Origin: Xiphias gladius
Lineage: Eukaryota; Chordata; Actinopteri; Istiophoriformes; Xiphiidae
DNA length: 64,000 bases
Direction: 5' to 3'
Assembly (NCBI RefSeq): GCF_016859285.1
Contig: NC_053409.1
Span: forward strand, 25,408,476 to 25,472,475
Positions 45,690 through 57,199 of this stretch are shown in pieces. Below the pieces are notes generated by a model. The model saw only the letters and a list, made by a program, of their open reading frames with translations, searched no databases and was not told the DNA's origin. The translations under genes were made by a program, and so were the position numbers. Each line of letters starts with the position of its first letter. The first letter of the stretch is position 1.

Positions 45690-48189
45690 ACACATTGTAT
45701 TTATGCGCCGTAATATTCACAAGTTAAACCTGCAGACATTTCTACGGGGACAAAGTGGGAAAGAAATGTAACGAATGACAATTCAAAACCTTCCATGCAT
45801 ACAGTCCCGGCAACCATCACAGGCAAGAATTCTGAAATAATGATGTAAAACTGTCCCTTTACATTAGTAACCTGTGACCTCAAAGAAAAACATCATTCAC
45901 ATTTCAATTTTATGTATTCAATATAGCTATTCAGTCCCTGGACTGTTTGTTTTCTACATCTGGTTTTTCCACGGCTGTGGTCTTGGCTTCGACCCTGTTT
46001 CCACTCCCCATAGACCCGTTGTAGACTGGAACCTGTCTGGCCCTGGTCCAGGCCTTGACGTCCGGACGCCCGCCCTGGATCGACGGGCAAAAATGAACCT
46101 TCCATGCACGGGAGGAACAACGGGAAGGCGTCATGCAAACTTGGATCACCTCTGTGTCCCGGTGGATGTGTTTCGTCTCAAAGTCTTACAGGCACTTCAT
46201 CAGGGTATCAACACTCTATCACATCGGTGGCACAACCTGGGATCTGAAGCTGAGCATGCAGATGTGTAACTACAATAGAAATCCTGGGAATTTTTTAAGA
46301 ACATTGAACGTTTACTATTTCAAAAAATATAGAATAGATATTATGGATTCTGTACAACAACTGGACATGCATAAAATATATCAGTCTGTGCAGTAAGTAA
46401 GGTTTACGTCGCCATTCGCGCTCACATTTGAGGCCTGTAGAGTAGCAGTGCTGATATCAAATCCTGTGACTGGTCATGTGACTCATCTTCCCAGTTACAC
46501 TTCATTTTAACACGACCAGGCTAAACCCAGGGTGAGATAACTGCTCCACGAAAATTACTACCATTAAATAGTCTACTGTTTTGTAATATACACTACTGGG
46601 AAAAACACCTCTTGCCACAGTTTATTGTGCGAGAAATGGTTTTTAAAATGAAATTTCTGTCTGGGGCTGATCGATTTCTTTGTTAATATTTCACTAAAGT
46701 GAAAGTAAAATTCTGTTTATTGACGCATTATATTTTAAGACACTGTTGCAGTGGCAGCTAACATCCCTAAACCCTAGCATTTTCGCGCAAACGCAACAAA
46801 AGTGCTTTAGAGTTTGTTGAGTTTATTTCAAACCTCGGTGGGCGAAGCCGGAGAGACAGTCTCGCGGGTTCGCCGTCCTGGCTCGCTCCTGCTGCGTTCA
46901 CATCGTGTGAAGGAGAAGGTAACGGCTGGGAAAGATTCCCACGTTCACGACCTGCGAGCGTTCGTCTCGCCAGTCAACTGACGATGGCAGCTGTCGGTCT
47001 AACTTGTGCTACTGTTTCTCGCTCATGACCGGAGATTCCAGCGGTCTTAATCGATAAACACTAACAAAACAAAGTAGAAAGACACAAACGTTAACTGCAT
47101 TTCTTCAAATAACGTCACACCACCTAGCAAGCAAAGCGCTTGTTAAAAACACTCCTAATGGATACCACATGGCAGGTTTACCATTTCTTTACTTTTCCTT
47201 TACTGTTTAGGGCCTACTCAGATATATTCGAGCTTTCAGAAAAAAAAAAAAATCATAAATACGACTTGGTTGTTGACATGAACGCCGTTTACAACTGTAA
47301 AACTGGTAACCATGGTAACTCCGATATGATGTGAACGTGGCACAGTCGTCAACACTGAATTAGAAGAAACTGACTGTCTGCTAAACCATCTCCCCACTCG
47401 GGGGTTGTCAAATCGTAGCTTAACAACCTAGATCTGACAAGCTTTGGCCTTTTTGACATCGCAGTTGAGATCAACATATTTTTGCTCCTTCCCAGAACCA
47501 AAAGCACAAGAGCAAAACTGTAAGGATTTGAATACAACGTGATTGTCTGCTTCAACTAGCTTACTACCTACAATTGCAGCCTATAGCATCACCTCCGCGG
47601 CCAAGCGTTAGCTTGTCTGCATTAGTTTGTGAGGTTACATGTTACGAGAGAAAAAGCTGTCTTGAGGTGAGTCAGTCCTAGATGGCAGGCTAATACTGTA
47701 CAGCATGCACGTAGCCAACAATGCATATTTAAAACAGTTTTCTCATTTTAAAACAAGTCAGCTTAGGACAGAGTTTTCCAACATCTCACCGAGTTAGCGT
47801 TAATTAGCTAGCTTGCTGCAGCTAAAATCTGACAGCTGTCATTTTGTAATTTCAGCTGGAAAATTAGATAGAAACAGAAAAATGCCTTTGTGCATTTCTG
47901 TTTGAAATTTAGGACCCATTTTTTCAACGTTTACCAACAATTTCGGTGTCCTTCTGCTGCCTTCAAATGGAACTGGTGAGCTCCTGGTTACGACATGGGA
48001 AGTCGTGTGCGCGTTGCGATTGGCGTCCAAGTGGTGAAGTCGTGAGAGCACCGCAGCTAGGCAGCGGCAACATGGACAGCGGCAAAAGACTCCTAGCTGG
48101 CTAGCAGGCGGGGAACTGCAAAGGCATAATGACAGAGGGAAAAGGTGAGGCCACTGGGAATATCGACATTTTCCTCAGACGTACTATAG

Positions 48190-48290
48190 AAAAATGACAG
48201 CATTGACTATTTGTTTAAACCTGCATTGTCGGATTTTTTTTTTGGTCACTTTGGGGGAGCGGAACCAAGTTGTGAACACAACATTGAAGA
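48190..48290 (+). repeat. dispersed repeat, copy 1 (TTTGG-CACTTTGGGG-GCGGAA family)
   Basis: It contains AAAATGACAGCATTGACTAT, then TTTTTTTTTGGTCACTTTGG, GGGAGCGGAACCAAGTTGTG and AACACAACATTGA. The copy at 49381 is clearly homologous, as is a partial one at 63062. Confidence 0.65.
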
Positions 48291-49094
48291 AAAACTCTGT
48301 ACGATTAAAACGACAAAATATTAACTTAGCAGCTAAAAAATATCAAAAAATATCAGCAAACACGTCAAAAGCCGTGAACTCGGAGCTGTCAGAAAATTCG
48401 GAGGTCCGCGGTCGAGGATACCATAAGAATGGGGCCTTCGTATGGACTCTTCTCGTCACCACGGTAAACACGACCCCATTTGATGGCAGCATTCGACTCC
48501 GACAATGTAGGCTCAACTCAAAATTACATTATTTGGGTCTTTGACAAGTGTTTATGTACAAAAGTAAAAAATATTAATCGAAAACAATTGAATCCACATT
48601 TTCTGGAAATCCTAAAGGGTGCATGCCCATCGGATTTCACAAAATATCAAGCTAGTTGCGGCGCTCCTATTCTTTGACCATGCTTCACTTATACCTGAAG
48701 CAGTCGTCATGACATGCTGTCTCTGCAGTTTATACATGCGATGCATGTTCCCTGCATTTAACAGATATAGAATGAGTCCATTCAATTGTGGCCTTCAAAC
48801 ATGTCACTCATTTTGAATGGAGGACACTGTTTTCAGTCTTCCCCGCATCACTCACGACAAATAAATCATTGTGTTCTCACCGGAAAAGAGAGAAGCGTTT
48901 CTCGTGTAGCGGATCACTTGAGTATTCTGGACAAGCACTTCAACATGTTGTTGATTGTTCATTGTTCCACCTTTTGTTTAAAGTAAACTGCTGCTAACAT
49001 CCGCTTCACAATGCGACATGTGCATCAGACTGATGAGGGCTGAAGTTTGATGGTCAATGAAAACCAGCTGTGTTTCTTTGTGGGTTTAAGTGTG

Positions 49095-49133
49095 TGATGA
49101 TGATGATGATGGTGATGATGATGAAGGTGATGG
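49095..49133 (+). repeat. (GAT)n-type tract
   Basis: GATGATGATGATGGTGATGA-type imperfect trinucleotide run. Confidence 0.9.
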
Positions 49134-49380
49134 GTTCGGTAATGAAAACCGTCTATTTTCAGTCAAGTGTGTTCTTCTGTTGTGAATCACACGGGTCATG
49201 GGGCTCAGGGTTTCCAGCATCTGTATTTGTACTTAGCCAATTGAACGTTAGACTGAGTGTCTCCTGTAGTGTCCGTCTTCCTTGCACAGTAAATGGGATT
49301 ATATATTGTGCTGTAGTTAGACAACTGTTCCAAGCTAATGGGTTTGTAAATTATCCAGAGCAGAGACTGTCCTCACTAGG

Positions 49381-49515
49381 AAAATGACGGCATTGATTAC
49401 AATAACTGTGGGTTGTTTTGTTTTTTTTGGCCACTTTGGGGCAGCGGAAACAAGTTGTGAACGCAACACTGAAATACCATCAACTCCTAAGGTGATAAGG
49501 TGAACTTGTCCGCAA
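49381..49515 (+). repeat. dispersed repeat, copy 2
   Basis: AAAATGACGGCATTGATTAC, GGCCACTTTGGGGCAGCGGA, AACAAGTTGTGAACGCAACA and CTGAAATACCATCAACTCCT. It continues further than copy 1. Confidence 0.65.
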
Positions 49516-51346
49516 ACAGTTGCTTATAATTTACACATCCAGCAGTTACGGAGCGACACGATTCTTCTTTTGGAGTGGTGTGTGTGTGTGTTTCCCCTTG
49601 ACTCACTCTTTTTTAGCTCTGTTTTTTTTTTTCACTAATCTATTAACAGGGTCCAGGTTTTGAATATTTCACTTAGCGTAGCGTCACAGAGCTTCAGAGA
49701 CACGTTAAAACAAGAGGAAAAAGAAAGTGGCTGATTATAATGGACAATAACATGGTAAAAGAGTATAAACACTCGTCCACAGTGATGTCTGAGGATTACG
49801 CAAAATATCAGGGCTTTTTAATCTGGAAATGGAAGTTTCCCTGCAGAGATTTTTCAAATAATAATAATAGTAAACCAAGATAATACTATATTTTTTTAGC
49901 GCTTTGAGCGGCAAAACGAAAACTGTATTCATGTCTACTGCGTTGGGGTCGAGGCTGAAGTCTCTCAAAACCAAAAAAGCAAGACCTGGATGACTCGGTG
50001 CCTCTAGTGGTGTGCGGGAAAGGTGCTTTTGTCACATGATGAATTTGAATTTGAACTTCTAACCTCACCTAATTTGTTATGCTTGGCTTTGCAAAAAGTC
50101 ATTACCGGCCGCCATCTCTCTTTACCCACAAAACTTTGGAGTCTGAGCAATTTCGTGCTTCCGATCACAGTCTTCAAACCGCGCCGCCGCACAGCTTTTC
50201 TGAAGAGGCTTTTTTGTCACTTGCCTGGAGAAAACGCACGCTCAAATAAACACATCTCCGCTATCGGTGTGCGAACCCCTGAGGGTTTTGGAGCTGCAGT
50301 ACTCCTCAGAAAGCAGATCTAATCCCCACCCCCCTCCGGGCTGAGCTGCTGCCTCCTGACTCAGTGATGCTCAGACGAGAAGGGGATGAGCATCACCATC
50401 ACCGCACTGTACGATTGTACAGCTGTAACTACCAATTACCGGAGAACGTGTGGGAAAAACCACACACTTTCAGGGCAATTCATTGCATGTTATTAACAGC
50501 TGCAGCGAGATATTTAAAGCCTCTTTTCAGCTCAGCGTTGACGGGCGTTGGAATGAGCTTTGACTTGCGAAGGAGACTGAGCCGCGGCCAAATAACATAA
50601 TTCAGTGTGATGATTGGGGGGGGGGGGGGGGTCATGCTACTGGGGTTTAGAGTCTCCAGCTGCTGGTCTTCCTGCCTGTAGTAGCATGAGTGTCAGGAGA
50701 ATATGAATGAGTGTTGAATATGAATCAGGCGCCTTCCTCCTCCACCTTCAATCATGAAATATCTTCACATCTATTGATGTTTGTTTCTTTTTCCAGTATT
50801 TCCTGCAGTGGGAACCAGAATACTGACTTCACCATTACTTCATCCACTAGTCTGTTGACACAAATGAACTGATGAAAAATTTCCAGTAACTGCTGTCATC
50901 TATAAATGACAGCAGTAAATATTTGCTGGTTACACCTTTTAAAATGTAAAGAGTTGTTCGCCTTCATGACAAAATCATTTTGGGCTCTTGAAGCCCCGTT
51001 TGGGACTTTTCTTCTGTATGGGAGACAGACATACGTTTGCCAGATCAGCCACTTAGTTCTTAGTTCCCTTGCAAAACGAAAATATAGAAAAACACTGCTG
51101 TTAAAGCAAAGATCAGATTGTGCGTCTCGTACCAATTGGTTTTGAGGGTGCAGACAAAACGGGACCCCTTTCAGACGTTCACGGGGGAAAAAAAAAAAAA
51201 CACCCACGGCAACTGCTTTTGTCACACGCCGTGTTTTCCCCCAAATGGCCAGAAGCAGCAGTAACTAGCCGAATTGCAAGCGACGGAGGTGCCACACTTG
51301 AAAACTTACATGCACCAGTCACAAAAAGGTGAGATCTACGCTTTAT

Positions 51347-51615
51347 TACTCCGCAGAGGAGGTTTTGTTTTCACCTGTGTCTGTTGGTTTGTTTGTTTAT
51401 TTGTTTATTTGTCGGTGGGATTACGCAAAAAATACTGAGCCGATCTGCACCGAACTCGTAGGAGGGATGGGGCACGGGCCAGGGAAGAACCCATTAAATT
51501 TTGGGGGAGATCCGGATCATGTACTAAGACTTTGAATTTTTTTCCCTGATGTCTGGTGTATGTTGTTTGACGCTGGCCTATTCGGAGGTAGGCGCTCTAA
51601 TCAGCACCATTCTAG
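51347..51615 (+). repeat. MITE-like repeat, copy 1 (ACCTCCGCCAA family)
   Basis: It starts ACTCCGCAGAGGAGGTTTTG, with TACTGAGCCGATCTGCACCG and AAGAACCCATTAAATTTTGG inside, and ends TTCGGAGGTAGGCGCTC. The same order as copy 2 at 51982, with more decayed ends. Confidence 0.65.
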
Positions 51616-51981
51616 TTCTATTTGTGAAAACAGAAAAAAATGATGATGATTGCACAGCTTCCTCTCTATTTAGACCAAATCAGACAAAGTCTAAATAAAA
51701 ACAAAAATTAAAAAATGTGCTTAGACTTCTCAAATGTGGACTAGATTAACAAGTACATACTAAAGTATGTTTAAACAGTTTCAGATTTGTGGAGACTTTT
51801 GTTCTATTTGTGAGAAAAGGGAAAAGAGCGAATCCACTGCTTTTTCTTCACCCAGATCACAATAGACCAAGCAGGCCTAGATAAAAGATGTAGCACTTAG
51901 GCTTGTCAAACATGGACAAGATGAATGAGCAGACAATGGAGACCGTTTAAAACACATTTTCAGATTTGTGAAACCTCAATT

Positions 51982-52210
51982 ACCTCCGCCAAAGAGGTTA
52001 CGTTGTCACCATTTGTCAGGGGATCACGCGAAAAAACTGCTGAACCGATTTGCACCGAACTTGGTGGAGGGACGAGGCATTGGCCAAATAAGAACCCAAT
52101 AACTTCTGGTGCAGATCCAGTTAAAGGGGCGGATCAAGGAATTTTCCTCAACACTGCAGGATAGGGTATTTTTTCGCCTTGGCGGAGGTATGTACTCTAC
52201 GGAGTGTAAT
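51982..52210 (+). repeat. MITE-like repeat, copy 2, with perfect 11-bp inverted ends
   Basis: It starts ACCTCCGCCAA (51982-51992) and ends TTGGCGGAGGT (52179-52189), a perfect 11-bp inverted repeat, followed by a related tail. Inside are CTGAACCGATTTGCACCGAA and AAGAACCCAATAACTTCTGG, shared with copy 1. Confidence 0.7.
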
Positions 52211-53450
52211 TCACGTTTGGACTGTTTTCTTACAGCACGTTTCAGCTTTTACAAGCGACGATAAGGACTAACTGGCTAGTGCTAGTAACATTTTAATGGC
52301 CTTAAATAAAATAATAATTTTATTAAAATAATTTTATAGAGTAACAGATCAATTGCCTGAGTGTAAAAGTTCATTCTTGTCTTCCTGGTTTTTTAATGTC
52401 TCAAACTGCACTTGTGTGCTTTTTTCCATCAGACACAGCTCTTCCTGGTCCAGTCAAACGTGTCTAAAGTTAAACCTGTTTCCCACCAAATTTTGGGGTG
52501 ATTCTGATTTTGGAAAGGGTCCTTCGGACCACCAATGCGCTATGAGCTGGGCCAACACTGTATGAGGAATAATTGATAGATTGATGCGAAGCCACGTGCT
52601 AGTTCTTTGTAAAGTATGACACAGGCTGAGTCCTAAATGAAAAGGATGGCCGATATATGTCCCTGGCTAATCTTTATAATCTATTACTGTACGTCTGTCC
52701 TGTTCACTGTAGAGCTCATTGACAGAAAATTAAAGGTTTGGGATCTACATGTATTTTGTTGCACTGTGCGTTTAGTTAACGGACGCACTCGTGGAGGAGG
52801 ATGAGGTGTGATCCTCTCCATGAACAGGCACTGCATAGATGGACTTGTTGGTCTGATCGAGCTCCCAACGTCAGTTACCAGCGTCATCACATAAAAATCC
52901 ACCATTCTCAGTCTCTTGGTTTTCTGACACAGTGTAACAAAGATCCAGTCATTCTGCAGGAAATTTTTACAGTATGAGGAAAAAAAATCGCTGCTTTTCC
53001 GAGAGGATGCAACAATACGATTTTCAATATTAGATTTACAGGATGTTGCATCTTACTGTTTCTTCTCTGCATTAGTTCAATACACCTGAACGGGGCCAGT
53101 CGCTGTGCAGATTTGTTTGCATTTCCATTGACTTGCCAGCCAGCAAAAGCACAGAAAGATATGAAATAACAAGTCTCACAAACACACACACACACACACC
53201 CCTCCAATTTGCATGTACTTTCTAAAACAACATTTCTGCAGTAGAAAGGACAAATTCTCAGTTCCTCTTTGAGGCCGAAGGATTTTCTACAAAGTTTTTT
53301 ACAGAGAAGGTTAAAGTTTCTGCGCTAAACCTTCAGGTTTACATGGTGAAAGAAATTCATCTGTATCTGTTACTTGAGTGGACTACAAAAAGAAGTGAGT
53401 GAATCACAAGAGTCAATCCAAATTCAAGGTCTTTTTGTAATGTAACCTAA

Positions 53451-53456
53451 TTTATT
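53451..53456 (-). terminator. probable syt16 polyadenylation signal (AATAAA)
   Basis: AATAAA on the minus strand about 307 nt past the syt16 TAA, with an ATTAAA overlapping the same patch (53459-53464). This is the first canonical signal after the stop and implies a short 3' UTR. Confidence 0.5.
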
Positions 53457-53762
53457 CATTTAATTCTTTCCATATTCACCAACATATTATTTTGAAGTTT
53501 CATCAGCCTCCAAGAGCAGATGAATTTGTTCTTTATGTTTAAACAATAACCAGCCAGGTTTGATGTCTTCCCAGCTTTGGACAGATGTGACGATAGTGGA
53601 TATTGTGCTGAATCCGTCGACTTTGACAACACATGCATCTACCTATCTGCAAATAAACTCAGGGATGTCTTTTTCTTTTTCTCAATACTTTCCAACTTTC
53701 TAAATGAAGAATAAACTCCCTTCAACCTTAAAAAGAAATTCAATCCTGTGCGGCAGGCAGCG

Positions 53763-54076
53763 TTACGCCTCCAGCAGGACGTGCCAGCGGCAGACCTGCT
53801 GTCCTCGACTCTCCTTCATGTCCTGCCAGTGGAGCTGCTCCTCCTCGCCGCTGCTATTCTGACCCAAGGCGACCCAGCCCACCATCTCTTTGCGCTTCAT
53901 GCTGCGCCGGTTGTAGATGGAGACCAGCAGGGTGACGTCCGACAGCTGGAACAACGCCACCTGAAAGACGAAGGTCTCCTTGTAGACGGGGTTGGGCTGG
54001 CCGCGACGCACTGATGTCTTACACCGTGAGATCTCTTGACCGACCGAGTTCAGCAGAGTCAGCCGCCCATAGGTGT
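53763..54076 (-). CDS. syt16: syt16 terminal coding exon (most of C2B)
   Basis: The acceptor TGGTCAAG|ACACCT starts the exon at 54076; its first two bases complete an Asp codon (RPP-D-TYGRL). It encodes the core of C2B, including [18 protein letters not shown] and [20 protein letters not shown], and ends at a TAA at 53763-53765. Sequence through this exon is highly conserved across the SYT14/16 group, which supports the call. Confidence 0.93.
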
Positions 54077-57000
54077 CTTGACCAGAGAAGAAGAGGGGGG
54101 AGAGAGGATGAAGAGATGAAGAGATGGAGGGAAGAAGGAAGACAATATAAAAATGTCATGTAAGTTTGCAGCTACTTTTTTCCTTCATGTTGGTTCTAAT
54201 ATGAACTCTTTCCCACTGTTGGTGACTCTAAGGAGGGGATTCTCTTACTTGTGTATATACACTCACCGAGCACTTTATTAGAAACACCGTACTAATAGTG
54301 GGTAGTTCCTCCCTTTGCTCTAAAAACAGCCTCAGGTCTTCGTGGCCTGGATTCCACAAGATGGAAGTTGGAAACTTTCCTCTGAGATTCTGCTCAATGT
54401 TGACCTGACTGCATCACATCATTTCTGCAGATTTGTCAGCTGCACATTCACGCTGCCAGTCTCCCGTTCTACCGCATCCCTAAGTTGTTCTACTGGATCC
54501 AGATCTGGCGACTGGGGAGGCCACTGAAGTTCAATGAACTCATTGTCATGTTGATCAAACCAGTTTGAGACGACATTTGTTTTGTGACATGGTGGATTAT
54601 CCTGCTGGAAGTAGCCGTTAGAAGATGGTAAACCGTGGCCATAAAGGGATGAACATGGTCAGCAACAATACTTCGATAGACTTTGGCCTTCAAACCATGA
54701 TCGATTGGTATTAAGGGGCCCAAAGTGAGCCAAGAAAACATTCCCCAAACCATTACACCACCACCACCAGGCTGGACTGTTCACTCAAGGCAGGTTGGGT
54801 CCATGGATTCATGCTGACACCGAACTCCGACCCTCCCATTTGCTGCCTCAGCAGAAATCCAGATTCATCAGACCAGGCTTTGGCTGCCCAGTTGTGGTGA
54901 GCCCGTGTCCCCTAAAGCCTCAGATTTCTGGTCTTGGCTGACAGGACTGGAACCCGACATGGTCTTCTGCTGTTGTAGTCCATCCGCCTCAAGGTTGCAC
55001 GTGTTGCTCATTCTGAGATGCCTCCCCGCTCACCACAGTAGTGAAGAGTGGTTTTCTGAGTTACCGTAGCCTTGCTGTCAGCTCCGGCCAGTCGGGCCAT
55101 TCTCCTCCGACCTCTCTCATCACCAAGGTGTTTCCAGATGTTTGATGTCAACATTAACTGAAGCTCCTGACCTGTATCAGCATGCCGTCATAAACTGCAT
55201 TGCTGCCATACGATTGGCTGACTGGATAATTGCATGAATAAGCAGGTGTACAGGTGTTCCTAATAAAGTGCTTGGTACGTGTCTGTGTATTAGCGTATGT
55301 GAGTGTGGTGTTTGTGTCTCCGGGTGTGTTTCTCTCTGCAGACCTGGTGGTCTGTTGATGGCCAGGTTTCTGAAGTGGCTGCCCTTGATGAGCTCCACAG
55401 ACATGCGTCCTGTTGTGGCGTTATAGGCGAGACCCACCAGCAGCTCAGGGACACCGCCGTGGGTCAGTGACTGAGTGGACGAGCTGTCGCTCTGGGACAC
55501 AGCGGACAGACTCAGCTGGGAGTCCACGCTCTGACCAAAACACAGAGAAAGAAACAGAGTGAGCAGCTTGTGGGTTCTCACAAAAGCCTCATGTTGTTTT
55601 ATTTACATAAGTATGGGAAAAAAACTACAGGGGTGGTTGATAAATTACGAACTGCACTGAAATGGGAATCTTTGCTTATTTCAAAATGTCTCAGCTTATT
55701 CACTTGTAACAAGCAACAGACGACATCCTTATCTCGCCGGCACTGTACACGACGACCACGTGCATCTGTGTTTGTGTTTCGCTCAGACTCCGACTGATCT
55801 CAGAACTTACTGGGAACTCTATTTCTGGTATTGTCCTTCAGTTTCTCTGTGTGTTCATTAAGCAGATTCCTACCCTTTTGGCCGATTTGCCTCCTAGCTT
55901 CCTCCTTTTTCAGACTCTGCTTATATTTCCTCAAAAGTTTGGCACTGACAGAGATCGATTCAGATTGATAAGCAACAAATCTAGACAAACCTGACTTCAT
56001 AGCACAAAGACAAACTGCATAGTGATGGCTAATACAATTATAACCGTGTCTAAAAATGAATGTACAGCTATGTCCTTTGACTGCATCGGGCTCACCTTGA
56101 GGTTACTGCGAGGCTCCAGAACCAGCGTCGTCTCCATGATCCCTCCGTCATGGTTGAGCCCTCCTAAACGCAGCACCTTCTCCCCGATCATCCGCTCACG
56201 GGACATCCTGCCTCCGAGTGCGTACAGCCGGAACCTGATGGCCGACATCTGCAGGTCCGACGGCTCCAGGCGGGAGAAGCGAAACGTCTCGTTGAAGTGC
56301 GGCAGCGAGCCTTTCTGCACCGACGTCTTGTGCCGTTGTTTTTTGGAGGGAAGCAGGACCATGTGCACCTGCCAGGAGTCCATCCCGGTGCGAGCCTTGT
56401 CGGGTATGTCCCGGGCCGCGATCAGGGAGACAAGCAGCTTCTCCGTATCGGGACGGTACTCTACAGAGAGGACCAGGTCTCCACACTTGGAGATGGGGGA
56501 TCGAGGGGAGGAGCTGACCGGCTGTGACGAGACCTCATCTTGGGGAGGCTGATCTTGCTGAGAAGGATGGGAGAAAATAAGAATAATTTAAAAAATCGAG
56601 TTTATTTATTTAAAAAATAATAAGCTGTGGATCCGGTGATTCAGCGGAACCAAATAAAATGATAAATCATCCAAAGAAGAGGAAAAATACTGTAAAAGCA
56701 GGATTTATAATTCAGTTTGAAGGGGTTATGCTGTACAGGAGGCAGCTACATACAAAGACTTTGAGGTTGCACCGTAGGCTACACCGTAGCTCCTCAAAAA
56801 TGTAACTACACATCAGGACATACCACATGTGGACTGCAAGAACTGCGACCGGCCAGCTTGTGTTTTCTCCTGCAAGTTTCTGTTGCAGGTAGAGGTCGCT
56901 GGGTGCGAAGTACCGGTCTTCACGGGTCCTAGCTGGACCTGCGGAAAGCCTACCTGAACGCGACGCGTATGAATTCATTTTCGGAGAGACCCGGTGGGAG

Positions 57001-57167
57001 TACTGCCGTACCCGCCCCAAGTAGACCAGAGGATAGTTTGATGCAAAATGCGGTCGACACGAATAAGACCTAACAGAGAGAGAACGCAAACACCTGCAGC
57101 AGCACGATGCACTCGTCGAAGAATTTGATCAATTAAGAAGCAGCCGTGGTGGAAAAGGGCAGTGACC

Positions 57168-57199
<32 letters not shown>

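Larger units (their letters stand above)
41779..53450. other. intergenic region between syt16 and the sertad4-like gene
   Basis: After the CpG-rich promoter block ends near 42.3 kb, the region has no gene I can support. It holds (GT)n-G (43264-43322), a (GCT)n(GTT)n tract, an inverted-repeat element (44652-45689), two copies of a dispersed repeat (48190 and 49381), a (GAT)n tract (49095-49133), a G run (50616-50631) and two MITE copies in direct orientation (51347 and 51982). A CpG-richer patch at about 46.83-47.0 kb is unexplained. Confidence 0.7.

Noticed and set aside
55800..56000. Lys/Glu-rich 66-codon minus-strand frame as an extra syt16 exon
   Set aside because: Flanking exons already join in phase (0/0) and match the family without it.
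56022..56552. 176-codon plus-strand frame
   Set aside because: Antisense shadow of the syt16 C2A exon.
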